A stretch of 64,000 nucleotides of DNA, taken from positions 1-64,000 of the forward strand of contig CALQIX020000005.1 of the NCBI GenBank assembly GCA_943330745.2, written 5' to 3'. Shown in pieces: positions 19,270 to 29,665 of this stretch (its first letter is position 1; each line of letters begins with the position of its first letter). The DNA is from Lishizhenia tianjinensis. Its GTDB lineage: Bacteria > Bacteroidota > Bacteroidia > Flavobacteriales_D > Crocinitomicaceae. The position numbers and the translations under genes were made by a program. Under the pieces are notes generated by a model. The model was not told where the DNA came from. It ran no database searches and saw only the letters and a list, made by a program, of their open reading frames with translations.

Positions 19270-19728
19270 GGTGTATAGATTTAAGGAAAATGCAATGCAC
19301 AACCATATTAAATAAGGTGCAATTAATAGGATGTTCCAATCTCTCCAATTGAAATTTTTATGGTGTGTCATTAACAATACAGAGAATAAGGCTGCTAAAA
19401 CGATCAATCCTGGAAATACAAAATGATATTGAAAAAATAGGGGATTCCACCCGATATTTAGTAGTAGATGGATAGCATAAATAATTCTATTTTGTTTGGT
19501 AGGGTGTTTTCGAAATACAAGCATCATGTAGATAGAAAAAAGAGTCATAATAGTTGTCCAAGCCGCACCAAAAACCCAACCAGGAGGGGTCCATGGCGCC
19601 AATTTCAGCGATTGATACCACGAATTTTCTACCGGACTGCTTCCCATCAAAAAACTACCAATTCCCAACGCAGCAAAGTTGAGTAAAAGAAAAAGGATTA
19701 AATTTTTGGTGTTTTTACCCACTATCAT
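19255..19728 (-). CDS. tspO: TspO/MBR family tryptophan-rich sensory protein
   Basis: The protein has five hydrophobic helices and the family hallmarks WYQSLKLAPWTPPGWVFGAAWT and LLLNIGWNPLFF. TspO proteins bind porphyrins and cholesterol-like ligands and influence tetrapyrrole and stress responses. I chose the ATG at 19728 (157 aa, normal family length), which overlaps the upstream stop as ATGA. The longer frame from 19785 would add 19 polar residues. It is the last gene of a five-gene minus-strand operon. Confidence 0.92.
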   Translation of the reverse strand: MIVGKNTKNLILFLLLNFAALGIGSFLMGSSPVENSWYQSLKLAPWTPPGWVFGAAWTTIMTLFSIYMMLVFRKHPTKQNRIIYAIHLLLNIGWNPLFFQYHFVFPGLIVLAALFSVLLMTHHKNFNWRDWNILLIAPYLIWLCIAFSLNLYTLLYN

Positions 19729-20135
19729 TGAATTAGAATCCCTTTTGCACCCAATATTTTTATTTCTTTCAAGTTCTTTTCGCAAATCGTTTCGGGCGGG
19801 AAAATGAATTTTTTGTCATATAAAACATCATCAATCCAAAAACTCACCCAATATTCATTAGAAATTCCAAAAACATCATCCATAATAGGTTCTATTCTTG
19901 CAGCCTCGTTTGGAAGAAGTACTTCAATGCAATGCCGTAATGTCGATGTTCTAATTTTTTCGCCGGTATTAACATTTTCACCATATCCAGTACTATTAAT
20001 AATGATTCCTTCCATGATGTCATCCCGAAGATTTAGCAAATACACATTATACTCTAATTGGTTGTCTGTATTTAATTGTTGCACAACAGCAACAGCCACC
20101 TTTTCTACTTTAGGTCCTTTTAACTCTTCTCTCAT
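19725..20135 (-). CDS. Hypothetical 136-aa protein
   Basis: I do not recognise this family. It is a soluble mixed alpha/beta protein without signal peptide or membrane helix, with a central segment NSTGYGENVNTGEKIRTSTLRH and a later WVSFWIDDVLYDKKF. It is locked in an operon by ATGA overlaps at both ends (20132-20135 with the serine hydrolase, 19725-19728 with tspO). A cytoplasmic accessory role is all that can be inferred. Confidence 0.75.
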   Translation of the reverse strand: MREELKGPKVEKVAVAVVQQLNTDNQLEYNVYLLNLRDDIMEGIIINSTGYGENVNTGEKIRTSTLRHCIEVLLPNEAARIEPIMDDVFGISNEYWVSFWIDDVLYDKKFIFPPETICEKNLKEIKILGAKGILIQ

Positions 20136-21373
20136 TTTAATGCGTTAAAAATGGAATATCCGTTTATAATATAGTTAAAAACATCAGGCGAATGACCAAT
20201 CTTTTCCAGTTGTTGATTTAGAAATTTAGCATCTGATATTTTGTTTTCAGGAAGTTTAAAATCCTTTTCTCGTTTCATCCCTAGTCGCACAATGATCAAC
20301 TCATCTTTCGGAACGGTAAGTATATATTGACCTCTATATCCTCGGAAATAGTAAACAGGATTACCTTGATTTAAATAGACCCAAGTATGCAATCCGTAAC
20401 GTTGATTAGGGGTTCCTTCATCCATTTGCAGCGTTGGGGTGGTAATCAATTCTTTCATGAAATTAGTTGAAATAAGCTGTTTGTTGCCCCATTTTCCTTT
20501 ATTTAGCATCAATCGACCTAGTAACGCATAGTCGCGAGCAGTAGCATAAAAACAGCAAAAAGATTTTTCGATTCCATTTTCTTGATCTGTGCTCCAATAA
20601 GCAGAGGAACTGGCCCCAATTGGTTTCCACAAGCGAGTTTCCATATAGGTGGACAGTGACATTTTTGTGGCATTCGCAATAATAATTCCTAATATTTGTG
20701 AATTTCCACTTTGGTATTTAAAACGTTTACCTGGTTCATTTACAACTAGTTGACGAGTAACTAAAGCGTGTAGATCTGATGTAAAATAGCCTTCGGCAGC
20801 TTCTGAAATTGGGTTACTTCCGCTTTCTTCCCAATCTAAACCAGAAGCCATTTGCAGAAGATGGCGAATAGTGACTTTTTGCCGACCCATTTTTTTAAAT
20901 TCAGGAATGTAATTTCCAACCGGCTCGTCTATATTTTTTATGTATCCTTCGTCAATTGCAATTCCGATTAGTAAAGCGATGATTGTTTTTGCTGCGGAAA
21001 AAGAATTTGAGACTGTTTTTTCATTATGTTCGCCCCAATATTTCTCTAGTAGAATAGAATCTTTGTGAATAACCAGGAATGCGGTTGTTCCCCAATTTTT
21101 ATGATAGTCAAGTTCGCCAATCTTCCAATTATATGAGTTCTTTCTAGGGTGATTACTCCAATTAAAATGATCAGCATTCACCTTAATGGTTGTTTTAGCA
21201 AACAAATCGAGATCGTAAATGCCAGGGCCTGATTCGCCGCGTAAATAGGTTTTGGAAATCGCGCTATATAAATAATATCTCCCGGTTAGCAAAATGAAGA
21301 GATTTCCGATTAAAAGGATAAAAAGGAAAGTTAAACCTAAGATTCGTGCTAATTTTAACGCCCTTTTTTTCAT
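20132..21373 (-). CDS. Class C beta-lactamase-type serine hydrolase
   Basis: The 413-aa protein has an N-terminal membrane anchor or signal (residues about 12-32). The catalytic domain carries SAAK (the SxxK nucleophile motif, after SNSF), YQSGN in the position of the YxN motif, and LHTWVY near the KTG-like position. Family members include esterases, D-aminopeptidases and penicillin-binding relatives, so this need not be a beta-lactamase. It overlaps lipB as ATGA. Substrate is unknown; location is probably periplasmic. Confidence 0.85.
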   Translation of the reverse strand: MKKRALKLARILGLTFLFILLIGNLFILLTGRYYLYSAISKTYLRGESGPGIYDLDLFAKTTIKVNADHFNWSNHPRKNSYNWKIGELDYHKNWGTTAFLVIHKDSILLEKYWGEHNEKTVSNSFSAAKTIIALLIGIAIDEGYIKNIDEPVGNYIPEFKKMGRQKVTIRHLLQMASGLDWEESGSNPISEAAEGYFTSDLHALVTRQLVVNEPGKRFKYQSGNSQILGIIIANATKMSLSTYMETRLWKPIGASSSAYWSTDQENGIEKSFCCFYATARDYALLGRLMLNKGKWGNKQLISTNFMKELITTPTLQMDEGTPNQRYGLHTWVYLNQGNPVYYFRGYRGQYILTVPKDELIIVRLGMKREKDFKLPENKISDAKFLNQQLEKIGHSPDVFNYIINGYSIFNALK

Positions 21374-22074
21374 GTTTTCGCTATTACTTCAAAATTAAAC
21401 AAATCGGTTAATTCTTTCAATAATAAAGGAATAATCTCGTCAACAGTTACTTGAAGGTTGAGTTCATTCTTTAGTGAAGTCACAGCTTTGTCTTGGATTC
21501 CACAAGGAACAATATGGTTGAAATAACTTAAGTCTGTGCAGACATTAAATCCGATGCCATGCATTGTCATCCACCGAGAACTTTTAACTCCCATGGCGCA
21601 AATTTTTCTTGCTTTAGGTGTTGTTGGATCAATCCAGACTCCCGTTAATCCATCGCATCGTTCTCCTTGAATTCCATAATTGGCAATTGTTCTGATAACA
21701 GCCTCCTCTAAATAACGCATGTATTTATGGATATCGGTAAAAAATTGCTCTAGATCGAAAATGGGATAAACAACCAATTGTCCAGGACCGTGATACGTGA
21801 TGTCACCGCCTCGATTTATTTGATAAAATTGCGCTTCTTTTTCATCCAAACCCGATTGATCGATTAATAAATGCTGCCGATCACCACTTTTACCGAGTGT
21901 GAAAACATGAGGATGTTCGCAAAATATCAAATGGTTTTTAGGAAGCATCGTGCTTTCACCATTTCTTATCGCAATTTTTTGATGAACGCCTTCATGGAAT
22001 AATTTTTCCTGGAAGTCCCACGCCGTTTTGTAATCAATTTTCCCTAAAAAATGGCAGGTAACTCTCGGTATCAT
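21370..22074 (-). CDS. lipB: Octanoyltransferase LipB
   Basis: This 234-aa enzyme has the RGGDITYHGPGQLVVYP motif (88-104), Lys157 in RKICAMGVK and the acyl-thioester Cys191 in VPCGI. LipB transfers octanoyl groups from acyl carrier protein to lipoyl domains in the cytoplasm, the first step of lipoic acid synthesis. It lies 3 bp after the upstream isomerase gene and overlaps the downstream hydrolase. LipA is not in the window. Confidence 0.95.
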   Translation of the reverse strand: MIPRVTCHFLGKIDYKTAWDFQEKLFHEGVHQKIAIRNGESTMLPKNHLIFCEHPHVFTLGKSGDRQHLLIDQSGLDEKEAQFYQINRGGDITYHGPGQLVVYPIFDLEQFFTDIHKYMRYLEEAVIRTIANYGIQGERCDGLTGVWIDPTTPKARKICAMGVKSSRWMTMHGIGFNVCTDLSYFNHIVPCGIQDKAVTSLKNELNLQVTVDEIIPLLLKELTDLFNFEVIAKT

Positions 22075-22077
22075 TCA

Positions 22078-23061
22078 TTAGAATTTGGAAAGTTCGCCTT
22101 TCAAATAATCAATAATTTCTATGTCAATAATATCTTGGTTATTCGCTTCACACAGATAAAAAGAAGCCCAGTCCACGATGTGTATTAAGTAAAGAGACTC
22201 CTCAACCATAGATGCTCCTTTGGCGGAAATAGAAAGAATTTTACCACATTTTTTTTCCGTAGCGTTTTTAGTTATTTCAAAGCGCTTTTTATTGCGTGGA
22301 TGAACATCACTTGTTTCAAAAAATATTGGTGCAAATCGTGCGTCACCCCCTCCCCAACCAACAAGTTCATTATGATTCATTTCAGGAATAGTGTGATGCC
22401 AGCATAAATATTTGGAGTTCTCATTGAATTGTTGTCTTGCACGAACAATTACTCCTTCATATTTTGTTTCACCATATAATATACCGATTTTGCCGAACAA
22501 ATGTGCTGATACTTCTTGTGCAACAGATTGTATTTCAGAAAGATTCTCTGTTAATAAGTTTTGTGCCGCTTTCATTTGGTTTAAAGTCGACGAGCCTATA
22601 AATCCAAGTGAGTGTAGCATGTTCAATAATTGAACTAAAGAAAAAGCTAACGTACTGCGTGGAGGATTACCCCCCGGAACGATAACACAATCATACTTGT
22701 TTTCTTGGCAAAAAAGTTCCATTTTACCGCCACTACAAACACACATAATATGAGCTCCTAATGCTTTTGCTTCTTCAAGTGCCATCATGGTTTCTTCTGT
22801 ATTACCTGAATAGGAAGAACCAATGACAAGTGAGTTAGATGAAGCGAAACTTGGTAAGGTATAATCTGTTACTAAGGTAATTGGCAGTTTGATTTCGTTC
22901 TGTACCCAGTTTGAAACTATTTTTGCACCAATTCCAGACCCACCCATTCCACATATAATGATGTTGTGAATTTCAGTCGGGGGTGATTTAAAAGTTGATT
23001 TTTCAGCGATTGAGAAAGCTTCCTCAATGTGTTTAGGGAAGTCATGAATAAGTTGTTTCAT
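22078..23061 (-). CDS. Bifunctional phosphoglucose/phosphomannose isomerase-type SIS protein
   Basis: The 327-aa protein carries an N-terminal SIS domain with GMGGSGIGAK (38-47) and SSYSGNTEETM, and a C-terminal half with EMNHNELVGW, the conserved Glu/His region of the PGI/PMI family. It interconverts glucose-6-P, fructose-6-P and mannose-6-P. Length matches the compact archaeal/Bacteroidota form rather than classic Pgi. It is the first gene of the lipB operon and has an upstream -7 box. Confidence 0.88.
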   Translation of the reverse strand: MKQLIHDFPKHIEEAFSIAEKSTFKSPPTEIHNIIICGMGGSGIGAKIVSNWVQNEIKLPITLVTDYTLPSFASSNSLVIGSSYSGNTEETMMALEEAKALGAHIMCVCSGGKMELFCQENKYDCVIVPGGNPPRSTLAFSLVQLLNMLHSLGFIGSSTLNQMKAAQNLLTENLSEIQSVAQEVSAHLFGKIGILYGETKYEGVIVRARQQFNENSKYLCWHHTIPEMNHNELVGWGGGDARFAPIFFETSDVHPRNKKRFEITKNATEKKCGKILSISAKGASMVEESLYLIHIVDWASFYLCEANNQDIIDIEIIDYLKGELSKF

Positions 23062-23114
23062 ATAGAGTAGGAATAGGTTTTACTAGTTTGCGTTGTTTGT
23101 TGATTGATGTGGTG

Positions 23115-23122
23115 CAAAAGTA
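23115..23122 (-). promoter_or_regulatory. -7 box before the isomerase-lipB-tspO operon
   Basis: The minus strand reads TACTTTTG, a full TAnnTTTG match, about 53 bp upstream of the isomerase ATG. No -33 element is clear. Confidence 0.5.
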
Positions 23123-23168
23123 ATGAACTGACCATAGAAAAAGTTACATCCTTTTTAGATTCGAAAAA

Positions 23169-23918
23169 TCATCCTTTTTTAAGTTTTTCTTTTACGAACA
23201 ATTCAATAGCCCCAACCATAGATGGAGCATTGGGTTGCGGAGCATGTAAATCTAATCGAAGGTTGTTTTTCAATACTGCTTGGGCTGTAGTTGTTCCAAA
23301 AGCTGCTATACACGTTTTATCCTGAATGAAGTCAGGAAAGTTTTTGAATAAGGATTCAATTCCACCTGGACTAAAGAAAACCAATAAATCATACTTGACA
23401 TCTTCTAGGTCCGATAAATCAGCGGCAACTGTTTTGTATAAAATCACTTTGGAGAACTCAATTTTTTGTTCTTCTAAAGTAATTGGAATATTATCTCTTA
23501 AAATATCAGTACAAGGCAGTAAGAATTTTTCGTTCTTGTGTTTTTTCATTACATCTGCCAATTGCTCGATTGTTTGTTTTCCAAAAAATATTTTTCGTTT
23601 TCTGTAAGTAACATATTTTTGAAGATACAAGGCAACTGCTTCTGAAATACAAAAGTATTTCAAGTCATCTGGAACCTCGAACCGAATTTCTTCAGCAATT
23701 CTAAAAAAGTGATCGACTGCTACTTTTGAAGTTAAAATAATCCCTGAAAAATCAGAAAAATTGATGCGTTGTGACCTGAATTCTTTTGAATCGACCCCTT
23801 CCACTTTTATAAACGGTCTAAAATCTATTTTGATTTTATATTTGTCCGCTAAGTCATAATAGGGTGACTTTTCTCCTTCGGGCTTAGGCTGAGATACTAA
23901 AATTGATTTGATAGCCAA
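23169..23918 (-). CDS. hemD: Uroporphyrinogen-III synthase HemD
   Basis: This 249-aa protein shows the two-lobed HemD pattern, with SILVSQPKPE at the start, FSGIILTSKVAVDHFF, YKTVAADLSDLEDVKYDLLVFFSPGGIESLFKNF and CIAAFGTTTAQAV. HemD closes the uroporphyrinogen III ring in tetrapyrrole synthesis. The family is poorly conserved, so recognition rests on the SPGGIESL and FGTTTA landmarks plus the neighbouring DUF4271 gene, a usual Bacteroidota pairing. The two genes are 22 bp apart. Confidence 0.88.
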   Translation of the reverse strand: MAIKSILVSQPKPEGEKSPYYDLADKYKIKIDFRPFIKVEGVDSKEFRSQRINFSDFSGIILTSKVAVDHFFRIAEEIRFEVPDDLKYFCISEAVALYLQKYVTYRKRKIFFGKQTIEQLADVMKKHKNEKFLLPCTDILRDNIPITLEEQKIEFSKVILYKTVAADLSDLEDVKYDLLVFFSPGGIESLFKNFPDFIQDKTCIAAFGTTTAQAVLKNNLRLDLHAPQPNAPSMVGAIELFVKEKLKKG

Positions 23919-23940
23919 TTCTTTAAATATTAACCGTTAT

Positions 23941-24615
23941 CTACACAACTACATTCTTCCAAAAAACTGAAACACTTACAAAAACTGGAAGTATTTCGAG
24001 GGTGCAAAGATACAAAAATAAATAATATAAAGGTATATGTTCCCTCAAAGCAACCGATAAAATTTTAAAAAGTCGCAACAGATAAAGTCCAACCAAAATA
24101 ATTATTGTAGTAACGGTAAATAAAAAGTTGAGGTGAGGATTAATCAACCAGGGAATAGCTAAAAAGCACCCAGCTATTCCGGAAATATGTATAAAATTCA
24201 ATGTGAAGATTTGATTGGTGATTATGCGATTCATCGCCCCACTAATAAATCCAACTATGTATATTCCTGTTAAATAAATGAAAAGTAACAAGGTAGCTAT
24301 TCCAAGAGAAAAAAGGTAATGTTCAGAATCGTTTTTAATGAATGTTTGAGTGGATAAAAATAACAGGAGAGAGATACTTACTAAAAAATTAATGATGAGA
24401 ACAAAAGAACCGAAAGGATGCATTTTTACCGTGTCATTGAATGAAATTTCAGATTTCAGTGAAAACAAAGTGCCAAATGCGGTTTCAAGTGTTTTCGGGT
24501 GACTGATTTTTGCCAAACCAATGAGTGCTATGCTCACGAATAATCCGATAAGTTCGGGTAATTCGAATGGAATTTTCCGAAGGATAAGCTCACCAGTTTG
24601 TATCAATGAAATCAT
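23941..24615 (-). CDS. DUF4271 integral membrane protein
   Basis: The protein is about 224 residues, with six or so hydrophobic helices and the family-type segment MHPFGSFVLIINF. It is a Bacteroidota family of unknown function that commonly precedes hemD. The longest frame starts at a TTG (24630), but a perfect -7 box covers 24619-24626, so the ATG at 24615 is the likely start, only 3 bp from the box. The transcript is then probably leaderless. Confidence 0.8.
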   Translation of the reverse strand: MISLIQTGELILRKIPFELPELIGLFVSIALIGLAKISHPKTLETAFGTLFSLKSEISFNDTVKMHPFGSFVLIINFLVSISLLLFLSTQTFIKNDSEHYLFSLGIATLLLFIYLTGIYIVGFISGAMNRIITNQIFTLNFIHISGIAGCFLAIPWLINPHLNFLFTVTTIIILVGLYLLRLFKILSVALREHIPLYYLFLYLCTLEILPVFVSVSVFWKNVVV

Positions 24616-24618
24616 ACA

Positions 24619-24626
24619 CAAAAGTA
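24619..24626 (-). promoter_or_regulatory. -7 box abutting the DUF4271 start codon
   Basis: The minus strand reads TACTTTTG (TAnnTTTG), and the ATG begins 3 bp further on. Transcription would start at or within the start codon, which decides against the upstream TTG. Confidence 0.55.
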
Positions 24627-24720
24627 ACAAGGTTATTGGGATTCTAAAGAAATTATCTATAGAAACTTACATCCAACTTCACTTTTAGAATTATACGACT
24701 AAAACTTTTAAATTCTTGGC

Positions 24721-24749
24721 TTGGTTAGAACAAAATATACTTATTTTTG
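24721..24749 (+). promoter_or_regulatory. -33/-7 promoter of the acyl-CoA dehydrogenase gene
   Basis: TTG at 24721-24723 and TATTTTTG at 24742-24749 are 18 bp apart, the expected layout of a Bacteroidota housekeeping promoter. The box ends 20 bp before the ATG at 24770. Confidence 0.6.
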
Positions 24750-24769
24750 TCCTTATTTTAAATAAACTT

Positions 24770-25966
24770 ATGAAAACTGATCAATACGTACATCCTGATT
24801 ACTATATGTTAGACGATTTATTATCTGAGGAACATAAATTAGTACGCGATGCTGCTCGTGCTTGGGTAAAACGTGAGGTTTCTCCCATTATTGATGAGCA
24901 TTATGAAAATGCTACTTTTCCAACTCATTTGTTAGCTGGATTAGGCGAAATAGGTGCTTTTGGACCGTATATTCCTGAAGAATATGGTGGAGCCGGCTTA
25001 GATCAGATTTCTTATGGTTTAATCATGCAAGAATTAGAGCGCTGTGATTCTGGGCTGCGTTCGACGGCATCCGTTCAGTCTTCTCTTGTAATGTATCCAA
25101 TTTGGAAATATGGTTCCGAAGAACAAAAACAAAAGTTTTTACCGAAATTAGCAACAGGGGAAATGATGGGTTGCTTTGGATTAACTGAACCAGATCATGG
25201 TTCAAATCCGGGAGGGATGATTACTAATTTCAAGGATGCTGGAGACCATGTTATTTTGAATGGTGCAAAAATGTGGATATCTAACGCGCCTTTTGCTGAT
25301 GTCGCAGTTGTTTGGGCGAAAGATGAATCAGGTAGAATTTTTGGTTTATTAGTTGAACGTGGAATGGAAGGGTTTTCAACTCCAGAGATGCACGGGAAAT
25401 TGTCACTCAGAGCTTCGTCAACAGGTGAATTGATTTTTGATAACGTAAAAGTTCCAAAATCAAATATACTTCCTGGTCGAAGTGGATTAGGAGCGCCATT
25501 GAGTTGTTTAGATTCAGCGCGATTTGGAATTGCATGGGGAGCCTTAGGTGCTGCCATGGATTGTTATGATCAAGCTTTGCGATATTCAAAAGAAAGAACT
25601 CAATTCAATGTTCCAATCGGTGCATTCCAACTTATTCAAAAGAAATTGGCTGAAATGATTACTGAAATTACAAAAGCACAATTATTAACTTTCCGATTGG
25701 GTCAATTACGCAATGAAGGACGAGCAACAAGTGCTCAAATATCCATGGCGAAACGGAACAATGTAGAGATAGCAATGAACATTGCTCGTGAGGCTCGCCA
25801 AATCCATGGAGGAATGGGAATAACAAGTGAGTATTCTATGATGCGTCACATGGCTAATTTGGAATCAGTTGTGACCTATGAAGGAACTCATGATATTCAT
25901 TTGTTGATTACAGGAATGGATGTTACAGGTATACCAGCCTTCACACGAGAAATGCCAAATATGTAG
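24770..25966 (+). CDS. gcdH: Acyl-CoA dehydrogenase, glutaryl-CoA dehydrogenase type
   Basis: The 398-aa flavoprotein has EEYGGAGLDQISYGLIMQELE, GCFGLTEPDHGSNPGGM, the catalytic base Glu371 in TYEGTHDIH and the RSTASVQSSL segment typical of glutaryl-CoA dehydrogenase, where Arg and Tyr hold the dicarboxylate. It would oxidise and decarboxylate glutaryl-CoA to crotonyl-CoA in lysine/tryptophan breakdown. I use the ATG at 24770; an in-frame TTG at 24716 lies before the promoter box. Followed by a strong hairpin terminator. Confidence 0.9.
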   Translation: MKTDQYVHPDYYMLDDLLSEEHKLVRDAARAWVKREVSPIIDEHYENATFPTHLLAGLGEIGAFGPYIPEEYGGAGLDQISYGLIMQELERCDSGLRSTASVQSSLVMYPIWKYGSEEQKQKFLPKLATGEMMGCFGLTEPDHGSNPGGMITNFKDAGDHVILNGAKMWISNAPFADVAVVWAKDESGRIFGLLVERGMEGFSTPEMHGKLSLRASSTGELIFDNVKVPKSNILPGRSGLGAPLSCLDSARFGIAWGALGAAMDCYDQALRYSKERTQFNVPIGAFQLIQKKLAEMITEITKAQLLTFRLGQLRNEGRATSAQISMAKRNNVEIAMNIAREARQIHGGMGITSEYSMMRHMANLESVVTYEGTHDIHLLITGMDVTGIPAFTREMPNM

Positions 25967-25984
25967 TGAAATGATATTTTATAG

Positions 25985-26014
25985 ACTGCTTTGTTCGCAA
26001 AGCAGTTTTGTTTT
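25985..26014 (+). terminator. Rho-independent terminator after gcdH
   Basis: ACTGCTTTG, loop TTCG and CAAAGCAGT form a perfect 9-bp stem with a stable UUCG tetraloop, followed by TTTGTTTT. It begins 19 bp after the gcdH stop. Confidence 0.85.
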
Positions 26015-26029
26015 GAAAATAGAGCTCAT

Positions 26030-26060
26030 AAAAAAAGGAAGTATAAAACTTCCTTTTTTT
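26030..26060. terminator. Bidirectional terminator between gcdH and atpC
   Basis: Seven A, GGAAGT, five-base loop, ACTTCC and seven T form a 13-bp stem with U-tracts in both directions. It serves atpC on the minus strand (stop at 26079) and backs up the gcdH terminator on the plus strand. Confidence 0.85.
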
Positions 26061-26078
26061 ATATCGTTGAGGATCTAA

Positions 26079-26369
26079 TTATTCAGCTAGAATAATCACA
26101 TTATTATTGGTCACTTCTACTACACCACCACCAATTGAAATTTCAATTTTCCTAGGGTCAGAAGTTTGGTGAATCAACTTACTTTTGTATGCTTCTTCAT
26201 TAAAATTAGCAGGTAATTCCACGATAAGTTTACCAGCCTTTAATGCTGAAATAATCGGTGCATGGTTCGTCAACAGTTGAAATGTACCATCCAAACCAGG
26301 TAAGGTTACACAGATTGCTTCACCACTAAACACATTCGATTCAGGTGTTAAAATATCAACTACTAACAT
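26079..26369 (-). CDS. atpC: ATP synthase F1 epsilon subunit (short form)
   Basis: The 96-aa protein contains the N-terminal beta-sandwich only, with LTPESNVFSGEA, LPGLDGTFQLLTNHAPIISAL and IGGGVVEVTNNNV. The C-terminal helical hairpin that inhibits ATPase activity in E. coli is missing. Short epsilon subunits are usual in Bacteroidota. The gene follows atpD after 4 bp. Confidence 0.95.
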   Translation of the reverse strand: MLVVDILTPESNVFSGEAICVTLPGLDGTFQLLTNHAPIISALKAGKLIVELPANFNEEAYKSKLIHQTSDPRKIEISIGGGVVEVTNNNVIILAE

Positions 26370-26373
26370 AGAT

Positions 26374-27930
<1,557 letters not shown>

Positions 27931-28028
27931 TTATTTTCAGTAAATTTTGATTTAAAATGAACTTATAAAAAAAAAGAACAAGTTTTTAACAAGATTTTAG
28001 TTCAATCTTTGCTTTTCCAAATTCTCTT

Positions 28029-29261
28029 TTAGGCTTTAGCCGTAAAAATACCACGTGAAAAATTGTTTTTAACTAAAAACAAAACCGTTGTTAATGAAAA
28101 AACAACACTCAATCCGCCAACCAATGCAATGATAAAAAGACCGTCACTCAATTTTAAATCGATCGGAAAGGGCTCGAGAGTACCCGGTAATACTAACAGT
28201 GAACCATAAATTTGAGCCATTGAAACCGAGTAGCCAAGAAAAAGTCCGATAATTAATCCAATGAGCGATAATAACAATCCTTCAAAAAAGAAAATGGTGA
28301 AAATATTTTTTTGAGTTAATCCCATCCCAACTAGCGTGATGATGTTTTTTTTCTTTTCCACAAAAAGCATTGTTAGTGAGGCAATCAAGTTAAACGCAGC
28401 CAAGATAAATACGAAAACTAAAATACATATAACGATCACTTTTTCAGATTTACTAGTTTTAAAGATGAGTTCATTTTTTTCGTAACGCGATCTGACTTGA
28501 AATGTTGGTCCAACGAGTTCTTGAATTTTTCGTTTCATTTCATTTGAATTACACTCATCCTTTAAATCAATTAAAATAGAGGAAATTTCCTCTTCATATT
28601 GAAGTAAATTGGATGCAAAGTCAATTTGGCAAACAACAACCTCCATATTAACCTCACGATTGAAGTTCATAATTGCACTTACCGAAGCGTTTTCAGTGTA
28701 AAACGGGTTTTTACCAGGTCGGATTGTTAATTTTCTTTTCGGCGCAAAAAATACGATTGGCTCATAGTTGTTATCTTGATCGAACTGAATTTGCAGTTTT
28801 TCCAACAGACCTGCTCCCGGAAGAATGAAATTAGTATAGTCGGTAATTTTTCGATTGTGCAATAAATGCTTATTCATGTTCGCGATTGCTAAAAAGCTGG
28901 AATCTACTCCCATTAATTTTGCGTTAACCCATCGATCTCCATTTTTTAAAATTACTAGCTCTTCAATCATACGCGAAGTAGATTGAATTTCCTTAATTTC
29001 TTTCAGTTTTGAGAGATTAACTTGCGCACTGTTGAAGGTTTTAGTATTTACGGGAAGAATTGTTAAGTCTGTATCGAATTCAGAATACATGCGGTCAATC
29101 ATCTGTTCGATTCCGTTAAATGCCGAAATTAAGATAACGAGAGCAGCGGTTGTGATTGCTATGCCAATTATAGAAATGGCAGTAATTAAGTTGATTGCGT
29201 TTCTTTTTTTCCAAGAAAACAAGTAGCGTTTTGCTATGAAATAAGGAACGTTTGTTGCCAA
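28029..29261 (-). CDS. LolC/LolE-like ABC transporter permease (FtsX/MacB fold)
   Basis: The 410-aa protein has one N-terminal helix (about 22-48), a periplasmic domain of about 210 residues and three C-terminal helices with a DUF/FtsX-type core (SLTMLFVEKKKNIITLVGMGLTQKNI). The start FIAKRYLFSWKKRNAINLI is typical of lipoprotein-releasing permeases LolC/LolE. The ATPase partner is not adjacent. The start codon is TTG, 1 bp after the rbfA stop; no ATG exists near the N-terminus. Co-transcription with rbfA is a known arrangement in this phylum. Confidence 0.85.
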   Translation of the reverse strand: MATNVPYFIAKRYLFSWKKRNAINLITAISIIGIAITTAALVILISAFNGIEQMIDRMYSEFDTDLTILPVNTKTFNSAQVNLSKLKEIKEIQSTSRMIEELVILKNGDRWVNAKLMGVDSSFLAIANMNKHLLHNRKITDYTNFILPGAGLLEKLQIQFDQDNNYEPIVFFAPKRKLTIRPGKNPFYTENASVSAIMNFNREVNMEVVVCQIDFASNLLQYEEEISSILIDLKDECNSNEMKRKIQELVGPTFQVRSRYEKNELIFKTSKSEKVIVICILVFVFILAAFNLIASLTMLFVEKKKNIITLVGMGLTQKNIFTIFFFEGLLLSLIGLIIGLFLGYSVSMAQIYGSLLVLPGTLEPFPIDLKLSDGLFIIALVGGLSVVFSLTTVLFLVKNNFSRGIFTAKA

Positions 29262-29262
29262 T

Positions 29263-29598
29263 TTATTTTTTCAATAATTCGTTTATTTCCTCTGCGTAAT
29301 CCAAAGAATCATCAATAAAGAATAATAGTTCTGGAGTTTTTCGCATGTTGCTCAATCGTTTCGCAATCTCCATTCTTATTTTTCCTTTATTGTGGTTAAT
29401 GTTATCTAATACCACTTTTTTATCTGGTCCAGCAAAAAAACTGAGGTAGCATCGTGCTAATGATAAATCAGATGTAACACGAATAATTGTTACTGTAACC
29501 ATACTGCCCATGCAGATTTCATTGGTGTTTCGTTGCAGATAAGAAGCTAATTCTGCCCGTATGGCAGCTTCAACTTTATGTTGGCGTATTGATGACAT
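29263..29598 (-). CDS. rbfA: 30S ribosome-binding factor RbfA
   Basis: About 111 residues with the KH-like fold landmarks RQHKVEAAIRAELASYL, VTIIRVTSDLSLARCYLSFF and MRKTPELLFFIDDSLDYAEEINELL. RbfA helps mature the 30S subunit and 16S rRNA 5' end. The ATG at 29598 is preferred over 29616 because a -7 box lies at 29605-29612, which excludes the longer frame. Probably leaderless. Confidence 0.93.
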   Translation of the reverse strand: MSSIRQHKVEAAIRAELASYLQRNTNEICMGSMVTVTIIRVTSDLSLARCYLSFFAGPDKKVVLDNINHNKGKIRMEIAKRLSNMRKTPELLFFIDDSLDYAEEINELLKK

Positions 29599-29604
29599 AG
29601 GGTG

Positions 29605-29612
29605 CAAAGGTA
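29605..29612 (-). promoter_or_regulatory. -7 box abutting the rbfA start
   Basis: The minus strand reads TACCTTTG, with 6 bp to the rbfA ATG. It is divergent from the box of the ABC exporter 42 bp away. Confidence 0.55.
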
Positions 29613-29653
29613 ACAATTCGCAAGCAATTTATGCCTTTCAATTTCGTTTAGTG

Positions 29654-29661
29654 TATCTTTG
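29654..29661 (+). promoter_or_regulatory. -7 box abutting the ABC exporter start
   Basis: TATCTTTG lies 4 bp before the ATG at 29666, so the transcript likely starts at the start codon. This rules out the longer open frame that begins at 29561 inside rbfA. Confidence 0.55.
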
Positions 29662-29665
29662 TCCT

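Noticed and set aside
25195..25557. 120-codon minus-strand frame inside gcdH
   Set aside because: Shadow of a conserved enzyme gene; composition is what a reverse frame of a GC-richer gene gives.
29561..29665. Longer N-terminus for the ABC exporter
   Set aside because: It would start within rbfA and upstream of the -7 box; the ATG at 29666 starts a normal transporter N-terminus.
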